Below are positions 15,309 through 23,669 of a DNA stretch of 29,923 nt, piece after piece. The stretch's first letter is position 1, and every line of letters begins with the position of its first letter. The notes beneath the pieces are model-generated. The model saw only the letters and a program-made list of their open reading frames with translations, was not told the origin of the DNA and searched no databases. This DNA comes from Pseudodesulfovibrio sp. (GTDB lineage Bacteria; Desulfobacterota; Desulfovibrionia; Desulfovibrionales; Desulfovibrionaceae): positions 1 through 29,923 of the forward strand of contig JAFLJW010000266.1 in the NCBI GenBank assembly GCA_022712815.1, read 5' to 3'. Both the position numbers and the translations under genes were made by a program.

Positions 15309-18300
15309 TTACGCCTTACGGACGTTGACCATAAAGGCCTTGGTTTCAGGGATGCCGGTATTGGGATCGCCGACAGACGGGGTCAGGATGTTCGCACTGT
15401 CGCCGCCGTTCTTGGGCCATGTCCAGCCAAAGTGCCAGGGCAGGCCGATCTGATGAACCGTGACCCCCTGGATTGCAAATGGCTTGAGGCGTTTGGTAAT
15501 GATGGCCTTGGCCCAGATGGAGCCACGCAGGCTGTCAACCGTGACCTTGTCGCCATTATTTATACCTCTGAGTTCTGCCAGTTCCGGGCTCATTTCCACG
15601 AAAACCTGCGGCTCCATTTCAGTCAGCCACTCCTGGTTACGGGTCATGACACCGGTCTGCCAATGCTCGGTGACGCGATAGGTAGTACCAACGAGCGGGT
15701 ACCTGGGATCGCACACGGCCTTTTCCTCGTTGTCATAGGAAAGGGCTGTGGGGTTGTGCAGGGTGCCGGAGAAGGGATGAGACTTGACCGGGCATTCCAG
15801 CGGTTCGTAGTATTCGGGCAGCGGACCGTCAGCGCGTCCGGGGCCGTAGAGCTGGCCGAAACCATGCTTGCGCATGATGAATGCGTATCTGGCATCGGGA
15901 GCCCAGCCGCCGTCAGGGACATCGCCCTGCCACTTGGTCTTGGGACCGGTCCATTTGATGACAGCCTTTTTCGGATTATAAGGGTTGCCCTTCAGATCAA
16001 CAGAAGCCCTGTTGTACAGAATGCGACGGTTGACGGGCCAGCACCAGCTGAAGTTGGGGAACAAGCCGATGTTTGCCTGTTCTTCGGTCTGGGCCAGGCT
16101 GCGACGTGCGGCCATGTTGCCCTTTGCGGTGTAGGAGTTGCTGTACAGCCAGTTGCCGGAACAGGTGGACCCGTCGGCCTGGAGGTATGCAAAGCTCGGG
16201 ACCTGATCGCCCTTCTTGAACTTCTTGCCCTTGACTTCGATGTCTTTGGTGAAGAAGCCGTTGATCAGTTTGGCGGTCTTGTGGGCATCAAACACACCGT
16301 TGGTGGCGATACCGTCCCAGGACAGCTTGGTGATCGGATCGGGGTAGGCTCCGCCTTCCTTCTTGTAGAGCTCCTGAATCTCGTGCATCAGCTCGTACAG
16401 AAGGTCGCCGTCAGGCTTGAGGCCATTAGGTGCGTCCGGTCCTTTGTAACGCCACTGCATCCAGCGGCCGGAGTTGGTGATGGAACCTTCTTTCTCAATA
16501 GAAACTGCGCAGGGCAGGAAGAAGACTTCCGTCTTGATCTTGGAGGGGTCCATGTCCGGACCTTCCCAGAACGAAGCTGTTTCGTTGGGGAAGATGTTGA
16601 CATTGACCAACCAGTCGAGCTTGCCCATGGCCCTTCTGTTCTTGTTGGCATTGGCGCCGGAACAGGCGGGGTTCATGCCCCAGGCGAAGAAGCCCTTGAA
16701 CTGGCCATCGTCCATTTTGTCGAACAAGGTCAGCCAGGAGTAGTCCATGGCCTTGTGGTTCTCAAGTTTGGGCAGGTAGTTGTATGCGGTCTTGGGATCT
16801 TCATCCATCCACATGGATTTGATCAGCGAGGCCGAATATTTCGGATAATTGCTCCACCAGTTTGCAGACTTCGGGTCGTTAGACACCGGAGTGTATTTCT
16901 TGTCGTAAGCTGCCAGGGTCGGCTGGGACGCCAGAGGTGTCTTCAGGTAGCCGGGCAGGATGTGGTACAGCAGACAGTGGTCAGTGGAACCCTGAACATT
17001 GGATTCACCGCGCAGGGCGTTAACGCCACCGCCAGCGATACCGATGTTACCAAGCAGAAGCTGGATCATGGCCATGGAGCGGATATTCTGCACGCCAACG
17101 GTGTGCTGGGTCCAGCCCATTGCGTACATGATGGTTCCGGCCTTGTCTGATTTGCCAGTGGCTGCGTAGGTCTCGTACAGCTTGACCAGATCGGCCTTGC
17201 CCATGCCTGAGATGGAGGAGACCTCGTCCATGTTGTAGCGGTCATAATGCTTCTTGAGCATCTGGTAGACACACTTGGGGTCCTGAAGGGTCGCATCCTT
17301 TTGGGGATTGCCATCAGCGTCCATAGCAAAGGCCCACTGGGATTTGTCGTAGCTCTTGGTCTTGGGATCGTAACCGGCGAACACGCCATCATCGAATTTG
17401 TAGTCATCGCCGACGATGAAGGAAGCGTTGGTGTAATTGACCACGTATTCCTTGAAGATCAGGTCCTTCTCAAGGATATATTTGATCATGCCGCCCAGAA
17501 CGGCGATGTCAGCACCGGAACGGATTCCGGCGTACATATCGGCCTTGGCCGATGTCCTGGTGAAACGGGGGTCGACGTGGATCACGGTTGCACCGTTTTC
17601 CTGCGCCCTGGTCACCCACTTGAAAGAGATGGGGTGGTTTTCGGCAGCGTTGCTGCCCATTATGAGAATACAGTCACTGTTCTTGATGTCGATCCAGTGA
17701 TTGGTCATTGCACCGCGTCCGAACGACTCTGCCAGAGCCGCAACAGTTGCGCTGTGTCAGATACGCGCCTGGTGTTCTATGTACACCAGGCCGAGGCTGC
17801 GGAGCATGGTCTGGAGAGCCCAGCACTCCTCGTTATCAAGAGCGGCCGAACCAACGGATGCGATACCGTCACAGCGGTTGACCGTCTGACCCTTTTTGTT
17901 GGTGAGCGTGAAAGTCTCATCACGGGTCTTCTTGACGTTGTGGGCGATCTTTTCGAGAGCCCAGGCAAGAGAAACTTTTTTGAATTTGGAGGAATAGGGA
18001 GCCCTGTAAAGGACGGAATCCGGACGGCGGTCATTTTCGGCCAACTGCCAGATGGATGCGCCCTTGGCACACAGGGCGCCTTCATTGATCGGGTGATCGG
18101 GATCACCTTCGACGTTGATGGCCTTGTTGTCCTTTAAGGACGTGTTAACGATCAGGCCGCAACCGACTGCACAGTAGCAGCAAATGGTTGTGGTCTGTTT
18201 GCTCCATTTCGGGTCCAGGGCAGCAGCGTGGTCGACCATGGTCGCCTTTGGCGTGCAGCCTAGCCCGAGTCCGCCAAATGCCGTGGCAACGGCAGCGGTG

Positions 18301-18338
18301 GCGGAGAGCTTGAGGAAGTTTCTTCGATTGGTATGCAT
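15309..18338 (-). CDS. fdhA: Formate dehydrogenase, catalytic (alpha) subunit, selenocysteine-containing
   Basis: 1009 residues, read through an in-frame TGA at 17757-17759 as selenocysteine 194. The context ARI-U-HSATVAALAESFGRGAMTN is the conserved active site of Mo/W-bisPGD formate dehydrogenases. It oxidises formate to CO2 in the periplasm. The N-terminus has a Tat signal (TNRRNFLKLSATAAVATAF). A [4Fe-4S] motif follows at C53-x2-C56-x3-C60 with the fourth Cys in GALCAKG. Length agrees with Desulfovibrio FdhA. The start at 18338 has a textbook AGGAGG site; the frame upstream to 18464 is not needed. fdhB follows after 12 bases. The two halves separated by TGA are one gene, not a pseudogene. 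Confidence 0.95.
17725..17759 (-). promoter_or_regulatory. SECIS element of fdhA
   Basis: On the minus strand the UGA at 17759-17757 is followed 17 bases later by GGCUCU-GGC-AGAGUC (17739-17725), a six-base-pair stem with a G-rich apical loop. Bacterial SECIS hairpins sit at this distance and are bound by SelB to deliver Sec-tRNA. Loop sequence and position fit, but the exact fold was judged by eye. Confidence 0.7.
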
Positions 18339-18364
18339 TCGACCTCCTAATGGTGAATTGCGGG

Positions 18365-18592
18365 TCAACGCCCGCGAATCTCGCGACCCAGGGTCACGAG
18401 CAACTTGTAGCCGCTCGGCTGCGGGACAAAATCCAGACTGGACAGGCAAGGCTCCGCACTGCAAAAAAAGCAGTGCCGAGGAACCATGGCCTGAGCCGCT
18501 GTCTGGACGGTGCCTGTATCAAAACCCAACCCGGCAAAGGGCAGATTTTGATTTCCGGTTGCAGCCGTCTTGTGGTTGTTTGAAAAACGCAT
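18365..18592 (-). CDS. Possible small leader ORF upstream of fdhA (75 aa)
   Basis: An open frame of 75 codons whose ATG (18592) is preceded by GGGAGAGG with six-base spacing, a better ribosome site than many genes here have. It ends 26 bases before the fdhA start. The product has a CFFCSAEPC cysteine cluster and a Lys/Arg-rich C-terminus (VTLGREIRGR). It has no recognised domain, and its codon use is not clearly gene-like. The hairpin at 18452-18480 lies inside it. It could be a real small protein, a regulatory leader peptide, or a chance frame in an untranslated leader. Confidence 0.35.
   Translation of the reverse strand: MRFSNNHKTAATGNQNLPFAGLGFDTGTVQTAAQAMVPRHCFFCSAEPCLSSLDFVPQPSGYKLLVTLGREIRGR
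18452..18480 (-). promoter_or_regulatory. Leader hairpin upstream of fdhA
   Basis: GCACTGC (18456-18462) and GCAGTGC (18470-18476) pair perfectly over seven A; flanking CTC and GAG extend the stem past one mismatch. In the fdh message the loop is a U-run. Further GC-rich arms lie closer to fdhA (about 18359-18375 and 18382-18400). The set could make an attenuator or stabilise the leader. Confidence 0.4.
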
Positions 18593-18732
18593 AGCGTACC
18601 TCTCCCATTTGTTTGGTTATACCTTTATGTAAGAGTCTGAGGCTTCCTGCAAAGAAAGAAGTCTTCTCTCTATTCTCACACAGGACAAAACCGTCTTTTT
18701 TTATACAAGCATCTGGTTTCTTAAAGGATGTT

Positions 18733-18752
18733 TTATGCCGAAATTGGCATAA
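18733..18752. promoter_or_regulatory. Perfect palindromic operator-like site
   Basis: TTATGCC and GGCATAA form a perfect inverted repeat around GAAATT, 20 bp in total, in the region between the divergent fdhA and permease genes. It lies about 140 bases upstream of the leader ORF and 395 upstream of fdhA. It has the form of a dimeric regulator site. It does not match the usual FNR/HcpR or Rex consensus that I know, so the regulator is unknown. Confidence 0.45.
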
Positions 18753-18881
18753 TTTGTTTTCTTGGCAACGATTTGACACCGTGAGGATGGGAAAAGACTT
18801 GAACGGAGACCATTAAATTTACGCATAAGGGGTACACAGGATTTTGAACAAAAGAAGAATGACAGAGAAGATCACTGACCT

Positions 18882-18911
18882 TTGACACGGATTCATATCC
18901 GCGTGTATCAT
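18882..18911 (+). promoter_or_regulatory. Sigma-70 promoter for the permease gene
   Basis: TTGACA (18882-18887) and TATCAT (18906-18911) are separated by 18 bases: a full -35 match and five of six at -10. Transcription would begin near 18918, about 65 bases before the permease start at 18983. Confidence 0.55.
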
Positions 18912-18982
18912 CCATCAAAGGATGTCGCCGACAGTCTGGGCAAGAGCAGGTAGCCACAACCATTGAAAACAAAAGAGAAGAA

Positions 18983-20218
18983 ATGATAGGGCCACGATTG
19001 GGATTGCGAATATTCGGAATGGGACTTGGGGCTGTCTGGGCCTTCAAGCTCCGGTCTTTTTTCGTGGTTTTGGGAGTGGCATTCGGGATAGCCAGTTTGA
19101 CGCTGATTGTGACGGCGGTTGATGGTGCCAACAGAAAGGCGACAGAGATGGTCGATATGTTCGGGCCAGATGCGGCATTGGTCTTTGGCGGTAATTTCAT
19201 GAAGCGGGCTGTCGGGATGCGCACGTTGACGCTGAGTCAGGACGATGCGCGGCGGATCAAGGACTCGTTGCCAGGGGTGTATCGGGTTCTTCCCATGCGG
19301 GCCAAAGGTGGACAGACGGTCAAGGCGGGCAACAAAAACTATCAGGATGTCCTGATTATCGGGGCCACCGAAGACTATGCCGATGCGTGGGACTGGCCGC
19401 TTTCCGAAGGGCGGGACATAACGGCTGAAGATGAAAAAAGGGGGACCAAGATCGCGCTCCTTGGCGATAAACCTGCGCGGGAATTGTTTGGCGATGAATC
19501 CCCGGTAGGCAAGGTCATATATATCACCAATATTCCGTTTCAGGTGGTGGGGAAGCTGTCGTATCGCGGGTTTTCTGGTGGTGGTGGCAGCGATATCGAC
19601 AACCGTATCATCATACCTTTGAGCACGCTCTTGCAGCGGTATAATCTTGACAGAAAATATTTCCGCGCCCTTCGGGTAAAATTTTATGAACCTGATTACA
19701 TGGATGCCCATACCGATAATCTGCGTTCGCTTTTACGCCATTTGCATCATCTGCAACCGGAACAGGATGATGATTTTACGATCTTGACGGCGGACGAGAT
19801 TCTCAAGTTCTTGTCCATGTTCAAGGGAGGCCTGACCATTTTTCTTGGCGTGACCGCAACCATTGCCATGTTGGTTGGCGGGTTTGTGCTGGCCAATCTG
19901 TTTTCCATCAGCGTCAGCGAACGGGCTGAGGAGATCGGCCTGAAAAAGGCAATGGGTGCACACAACTCGGCCATCATGTTGCAGTTTCTCGTGGAGGCGT
20001 GCGCCCTGACCCTGCTTGGCGGTGTGCTGGGGTTGTTTCTCGGTTTGGGACTTGGGCAGTTCCTGTCCCGACTCGACATTCTGGTCATCCAGTTCTCATG
20101 GAAGGCCTTTTTCATGGCCCTTGCCGGTTCTCAGGCCGTGGGCCTTATCTTTGGCCTCAAGCCAGCCAAACAGGCAGCCGATCTTGACCCCATCCAGGCC
20201 CTTAGAGGTGAGGGGTAG
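18983..20218 (+). CDS. ABC transporter permease, MacB/FtsX type
   Basis: 411 residues with the MacB-like layout. TM1 is near residues 24-45 (SFFVVLGVAFGIASLTLIVT). A large periplasmic domain follows (about 46-275) with LPMRAKGGQTV and FGDESPVGKVIYI. Three C-terminal membrane segments follow, the FtsX domain, with GGFVLANLFSISVSERAEEI and GLKKAMGAHNSAIMLQFLVE just after. Such mechanotransmission permeases pair with an ATPase and often a membrane-fusion protein to export lipoproteins, peptides or drugs from the periplasmic side. Neither partner gene is adjacent. It starts after GAGAAG at the ATG 18983, has its own promoter-like site, and ends 34 bases from the convergent nitroreductase gene. 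Confidence 0.85.
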   Translation: MIGPRLGLRIFGMGLGAVWAFKLRSFFVVLGVAFGIASLTLIVTAVDGANRKATEMVDMFGPDAALVFGGNFMKRAVGMRTLTLSQDDARRIKDSLPGVYRVLPMRAKGGQTVKAGNKNYQDVLIIGATEDYADAWDWPLSEGRDITAEDEKRGTKIALLGDKPARELFGDESPVGKVIYITNIPFQVVGKLSYRGFSGGGGSDIDNRIIIPLSTLLQRYNLDRKYFRALRVKFYEPDYMDAHTDNLRSLLRHLHHLQPEQDDDFTILTADEILKFLSMFKGGLTIFLGVTATIAMLVGGFVLANLFSISVSERAEEIGLKKAMGAHNSAIMLQFLVEACALTLLGGVLGLFLGLGLGQFLSRLDILVIQFSWKAFFMALAGSQAVGLIFGLKPAKQAADLDPIQALRGEG

Positions 20219-20252
20219 GCAGGCGGTTCAAAAACGGAATTCCTGCACTACT

Positions 20253-21056
20253 TTAGCCGAGCCATTTGACCTCAACATCTCGCCGCCGGGGGATTCTTTT
20301 ATATTTGTATTTGGGATAGCCGAGCATCAGTGCGGCATAGATGCCGTGCCCCTCAGGCAGTCCGAGCATTTCGCGGATGGGATGGTATCCCTCAGCCGCT
20401 TCCATCAGGAATCCGGCCCAGCAGGCCCCGATTCCGTGGGCATAAGCGGCAAGCTCAAAATAGGCGGCGGCCAGAGAACAATCCTCTGCCGGGTTGAGAC
20501 CATCTTCGGGCGCATGGACCACGGCCACATGCGGTGCGCCGTGCAAAACCTTGTCAATTCCCTTTTCCCAGTTCTTGATCACTCCGGGGAAAACATTATT
20601 GATGGCCATGAACTCCACGGTCAGTTCTGCAAGCTTGCGAGTGGCCTCGGGCGTGCGGGTGACAATCCAGCGAGCTGGTTGCCCGTTCTTGGCACTGGGC
20701 GCAAAGCGAGAAGTATTGAAAAGGTGGCTCACGGTTTTTTCGGGAATGAGTTTGTCCTTATAGGAACGGATGGAACGACGACTGCGCAGGAACTGGTCGG
20801 CCTGATCAGCGGTCAGCCGCAACTCACCCAACAGAGGCGCACATTGTTCCGGCCCAAGGGACTCGGTCACCGGCATTTCCGGCAGGACAATGGCCTCGGT
20901 CGGACAGACGGCCACGCAATGTCCGCAGGCGATGCAGGTCTTTTTGGCTGCCAGCCTGATCTTGGGGAATCCTTCACGGTCCTCGACAATCAGGTCATAC
21001 GGACATTCCGCGAAACACGCGCCGCATCGTTTGCATTTTTCCTTATCCGCGAACAT
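20253..21056 (-). CDS. Ferredoxin-nitroreductase fusion flavoprotein
   Basis: 267 residues. The first 55 carry two [4Fe-4S] ferredoxin motifs: CKRCGACFAECP (8-18) and CIACGHCVAVCP (41-51). The rest (about 85-250) is a nitroreductase-like FMN domain with RRSIRSYKDKLIPEKTV, RFAPSAKNGQPARWIV for FMN binding, and a late GIGACWAGF/MLGYPKYKYKR pair. It is a cytoplasmic redox enzyme in which the ferredoxin part probably feeds electrons to the flavin. The substrate is not predictable. This fusion is common in anaerobes. The start has AGGTGAAGG upstream. It is convergent with the permease and has a 153-bp leader containing an inverted repeat (21091-21132). Confidence 0.88.
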   Translation of the reverse strand: MFADKEKCKRCGACFAECPYDLIVEDREGFPKIRLAAKKTCIACGHCVAVCPTEAIVLPEMPVTESLGPEQCAPLLGELRLTADQADQFLRSRRSIRSYKDKLIPEKTVSHLFNTSRFAPSAKNGQPARWIVTRTPEATRKLAELTVEFMAINNVFPGVIKNWEKGIDKVLHGAPHVAVVHAPEDGLNPAEDCSLAAAYFELAAYAHGIGACWAGFLMEAAEGYHPIREMLGLPEGHGIYAALMLGYPKYKYKRIPRRRDVEVKWLG

Positions 21057-21090
21057 CCTTCACCTCTGTCAAATCCTTGAAATTACCACT

Positions 21091-21132
21091 CTTCAGGTTG
21101 CTTAAAACATGTTTTTATCAGCAGACCTGAAG
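21091..21132. promoter_or_regulatory. Inverted repeat in the nitroreductase leader
   Basis: CTTCAGGTTGC (21091-21101) can pair with GCAGACCTGAAG (21121-21132) with one bulged base. The intervening sequence holds its own palindrome, AAAACATGTTTT. It sits 35-76 bases upstream of the nitroreductase start and could be an operator or leader hairpin. It could also be a terminator on the plus strand, where TTTTT begins six bases later. Confidence 0.4.
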
Positions 21133-21180
21133 CATAAGTTTTTGTAAGCCTCAAAGACTCGCCGACAGTTCACTTAACGC

Positions 21181-21199
21181 CGTAGACGGCTCTTTTTCA
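21181..21199 (+). terminator. Weak hairpin with T-run past the lipoprotein gene
   Basis: GCCG-TAGA-CGGC followed by TCTTTTT lies just past the 21210 lipoprotein stop. The stem is only four base pairs, and the T-run is on the plus strand, opposite to both flanking genes, so its role is doubtful. Confidence 0.2.
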
Positions 21200-21209
21200 A
21201 CAACCTGCA

Positions 21210-21770
21210 TCATTTGGCTGACAGCTTGATGATGGTAGGGACGGCTTCGACCATTATGCCGCGCAGGGCCTCGGCCATGATATCGCTTTCCGTGGAATAA
21301 CCGGGAAGCACTATATCTTCCACTTCACTGACGTATTTCTCGATATGCACGGTTTGTCCGTTCTTCTGGACCATGATCCTGACCGCGACCTTGCCCGTAT
21401 AGGTGGTGGTGCCGGTCTGATTGAGTTCCACGGCCAGCACTTCGCCAGTGACCAATGCGGCATTGCCCGGGGTGACGGTGGACGTTCTGTATTTGGGTTC
21501 GCAACCGGCATTCTTCAGCTCGTCGAAAAGCGACCAGCCCACCCAGTCGGCCACATCGGACAGGGTCGTGATGGCAAGGCCGTCACTGTCCTCGCCGAGA
21601 TTGATGACAGAGCGTTTGTCCTCGAACTTGAAGACGACTATCTCCCCGGAACAGGGAACGGTTGTCCCGGCCAGGGCATAGCTCAATTTGATAGCATTGC
21701 CTTTGGTGCAGCCAGCAACGAAGCACAAAATGATGAACAGGGGAATCAGGCGTTTCATATATTCAGGCAT
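21210..21770 (-). CDS. Outer-membrane-type lipoprotein, unknown function
   Basis: 186 residues. The signal peptide ends in a lipobox (LCFVAGC, Cys at about 21), so the protein is lipid-modified. The residue after Cys is Thr, which does not signal inner-membrane retention by the classic Asp+2 rule. The mature domain has IVVFKFEDKRSVINLG early and a late TYTGKVAVRIMVQKNGQTVH strand pair with two further cysteines. The layout recalls YajG-like lipoproteins, but this is only a resemblance. ATG 21770 has GGAG seven bases upstream; the Met at 21758 is an alternative. It lies 12 bases after the next lipoprotein gene's stop, so the two form an operon. Confidence 0.72.
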   Translation of the reverse strand: MPEYMKRLIPLFIILCFVAGCTKGNAIKLSYALAGTTVPCSGEIVVFKFEDKRSVINLGEDSDGLAITTLSDVADWVGWSLFDELKNAGCEPKYRTSTVTPGNAALVTGEVLAVELNQTGTTTYTGKVAVRIMVQKNGQTVHIEKYVSEVEDIVLPGYSTESDIMAEALRGIMVEAVPTIIKLSAK

Positions 21771-21782
21771 TGAAGGTCTCCA

Positions 21783-22208
21783 TTAGATTTGATCCCCTTC
21801 AGGGATTTCCGGGGTTTCCCTTTTATTCATCTGTGCGTCGAATTCTTGTTCCATCTTATCCAGGAGCTTTTTGGTAAGATCAAGCAGACGGTCCAAATTC
21901 TCGTCCACAAAGGCTTTGGCCTTGGAGTTGAGATCACTATCCGAGTCCTCCCCTTTGGCCTCAGGAGTCTCCAGAGCTTCGGCACGCCCCTGATCCACCT
22001 TCAGGAGATCCTGAATCCCATCAAGGCTTTTTCTGATCAGGACCAGCTCCCCGCGAAAACTCTTCTCCCGAACCTGAGCCTCCAGCTTGAGGGCCTTGAC
22101 CTCGGCCTCCAGAGCCGTCAGTCGATCCGAGGTTCCATTGTTGCCACCGGAACAGGCAACAAGTCCAAATACCATCAGGCCGAGAACGACCAAAATTGTT
22201 TTTTTCAT
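21783..22208 (-). CDS. Coiled-coil lipoprotein, unknown function
   Basis: 141 residues from the ATG at 22208, which has AAGGAG upstream; the ATG at 22223 overlaps that ribosome site and is not likely used. The signal peptide MKKTILVVLGLMVFGLVAC ends in a lipobox Cys followed by SGG. The mature part is almost all helix: a coiled coil starting RLTALEAEVKALKLEAQVRE, then an acidic stretch and a C-terminal helix with LDRLLDLTKKLLDKMEQEFD. It would be attached to the outer membrane or inner-membrane outer leaflet. No family recognised. It is divergent from the exported protein at 22392 and followed by the second lipoprotein gene. Confidence 0.72.
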   Translation of the reverse strand: MKKTILVVLGLMVFGLVACSGGNNGTSDRLTALEAEVKALKLEAQVREKSFRGELVLIRKSLDGIQDLLKVDQGRAEALETPEAKGEDSDSDLNSKAKAFVDENLDRLLDLTKKLLDKMEQEFDAQMNKRETPEIPEGDQI

Positions 22209-22302
22209 GATACTCTCCTTCATGGCTCAAACTGATATCATACCCGGTCGCGCCCTGACAATCCGAACAATGCCCCTGATGAGGCGGTTGATTTGAGTAA
22301 CC

Positions 22303-22330
22303 TTGATTTTCTGGGTGGAGTCCGTACACT
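22303..22330 (+). promoter_or_regulatory. Possible sigma-70 promoter
   Basis: TTGATT (22303-22308) and TACACT (22325-22330) with 16-base spacing, each four of six to consensus, about 55 bases upstream of the ATG at 22392. Confidence 0.3.
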
Positions 22331-22391
22331 ATGGTCAAGGTTTGGCGCATCCAGTTCCCTTATTACTGACGAAACAAGAGATTTACCGAGC

Positions 22392-22850
22392 ATGAAAACC
22401 ACTCGCATACTGACGTTGACACTTGTTCTGGTCGCATTGGCCGTCTTGGCCATGGCCGCGGATTACACTCCCGTAAAATCGCCAACTAGCTTTCGCGGCC
22501 TGATCTGGGGTACACCGCTTGGCGACATCCCCGACCTTGTCCCGGTCCAGAAGCCGAAGTTCAAGGATACATATTTCAGAAGAGACGAAAAGCTGACCTT
22601 TGGTGAGGCGGATATCATTTCCGTGGCCTATTATTTTCGCAAGGACAAGCTCTACCGTGCGGGCATAGCCTTTACTGGCCGGGCCAACCATTTTCTGCTC
22701 AAGGAGCGACTGCTGCGGATATACGGCCCTGGCCGGGGTGTGGGCCAAAAATACGGTTGGATGTGGCCGGATTTCTCCGTGGAAATCACCTATGATGACG
22801 ATGCCAAACTTGGTGGTTTGTACTACACCTTTGAAGGCAAGCTCGATTAA
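22392..22850 (+). CDS. Small exported protein, unknown function
   Basis: 152 residues from the ATG at 22392. The frame is open further upstream, but the start is set by the signal peptide MKTTRILTLTLVLVALAVLA with cleavage likely after AMA. The mature domain begins near FRGLIWGTPLGDIPDL and has alternating strands with VAYYFRKDKLYRAGIAFTGR and LLKERLLRIYGPGRGVG. I recall the FxGxxWGxxL opening from small periplasmic proteins of deltaproteobacteria, but no function is known to me. It is 27 bases upstream of a membrane degenerate-GGDEF protein and probably co-transcribed, so the two may work together. Confidence 0.7.
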   Translation: MKTTRILTLTLVLVALAVLAMAADYTPVKSPTSFRGLIWGTPLGDIPDLVPVQKPKFKDTYFRRDEKLTFGEADIISVAYYFRKDKLYRAGIAFTGRANHFLLKERLLRIYGPGRGVGQKYGWMWPDFSVEITYDDDAKLGGLYYTFEGKLD

Positions 22851-22877
22851 TCCCGACTCTCACCGGAGCCGACGACC

Positions 22878-23669
22878 ATGATTACTGACAAACGCCCCAT
22901 AAGCAAACTCAAGGCGCGATACAAACTATTTTACATTTTCAGCGTCATTGCATTGGCCGTCCTGTTCTGCATCAATTTCGGCATCATATATACCTTACTC
23001 ATCACTCCCCCCGACGATCCGGCAACAATGATGCGATTCGTTTACCTGATCATGGTGGCTGGATTTTTCGTTCTTACGGCTCAGGTATTGTTGATATTCA
23101 CCCGCCTCTTTTTCCTGTTGGGCAGGGATTCAAAGGCCATGGAGAGTATGAACGAGCAGATCGGGCAGCTTTCCGTTTATGACGATCTAACCAAGGTGTA
23201 CAACCGCTACAAGTTCGAGGCAGTTGCGACCAGAGAGCTTGAAAACGTCCGTCGCTACTCGAGTAAGCTTTCGGGTATCATGTTCGATATCGATAATTTC
23301 AAGGCATTGAACGAATCGTATGGCTACCGCACGGGTGACAAGCTACTGACAAGCCTGGCCCAGTTCGTGAATGGCAAGTTGCGCAACACCGACTATGTCT
23401 TTCGTTGGCGCGGTGGCAAGTTCATCATCCTTGCCCCACATACGGAGATAGACAAGGCCGCCATGGTGGCCGAGAAACTCAGACAGATTGTCGGCCATAA
23501 GCTTTTTGGCGGCAAAATCCGTATGACCCTGTCGCTGGGGGTTGTTCAGGCTGCCCCGGACGATTCCATGGAAGCTTTTCTCCACCGCCTTCAGAACGCC
23601 CTGACAGGTGCAAAGAACAAAGGTAAAAATTGCGTTGTGGTCTCCCGTGTCAACAACTGGACCACTTAG
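22878..23669 (+). CDS. Membrane protein with degenerate GGDEF domain and intact I-site
   Basis: 263 residues. Two membrane segments (about residues 17-41 and 53-82) precede a GGDEF-fold domain (about 95-260) that begins DDLTKVYNRYKFE. The active-site motif is RGGKF (178-182) instead of GGDEF, so the metal-binding acid and the catalytic Glu are both lost. Cyclase activity is therefore not expected. RNTD (169-172) lies exactly five residues before the motif, the position of the RxxD inhibitory site that binds c-di-GMP. The first metal-site Asp region (FDIDNFK) is still recognisable. The likely role is a membrane c-di-GMP receptor, as for PelD-type proteins. GGAG precedes the ATG. It follows the 22392 gene by 27 bases. 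Confidence 0.85.
   Translation: MITDKRPISKLKARYKLFYIFSVIALAVLFCINFGIIYTLLITPPDDPATMMRFVYLIMVAGFFVLTAQVLLIFTRLFFLLGRDSKAMESMNEQIGQLSVYDDLTKVYNRYKFEAVATRELENVRRYSSKLSGIMFDIDNFKALNESYGYRTGDKLLTSLAQFVNGKLRNTDYVFRWRGGKFIILAPHTEIDKAAMVAEKLRQIVGHKLFGGKIRMTLSLGVVQAAPDDSMEAFLHRLQNALTGAKNKGKNCVVVSRVNNWTT

Noticed and set aside
15180..17150. 656-codon open frame on the plus strand
   Set aside because: It is antisense to fdhA and fdhB, whose motifs are unmistakable. Long antisense frames are common opposite GC-rich genes.
17757..17759. fdhA as a pseudogene interrupted by a stop
   Set aside because: The TGA is at the exact selenocysteine position, both sides are in one frame, and a SECIS-like hairpin follows.
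18720..18790. Sigma-54 promoter near fdhA (TGGCA and TTGGCA present)
   Set aside because: No GG-N10-GC spacing was found on either strand.
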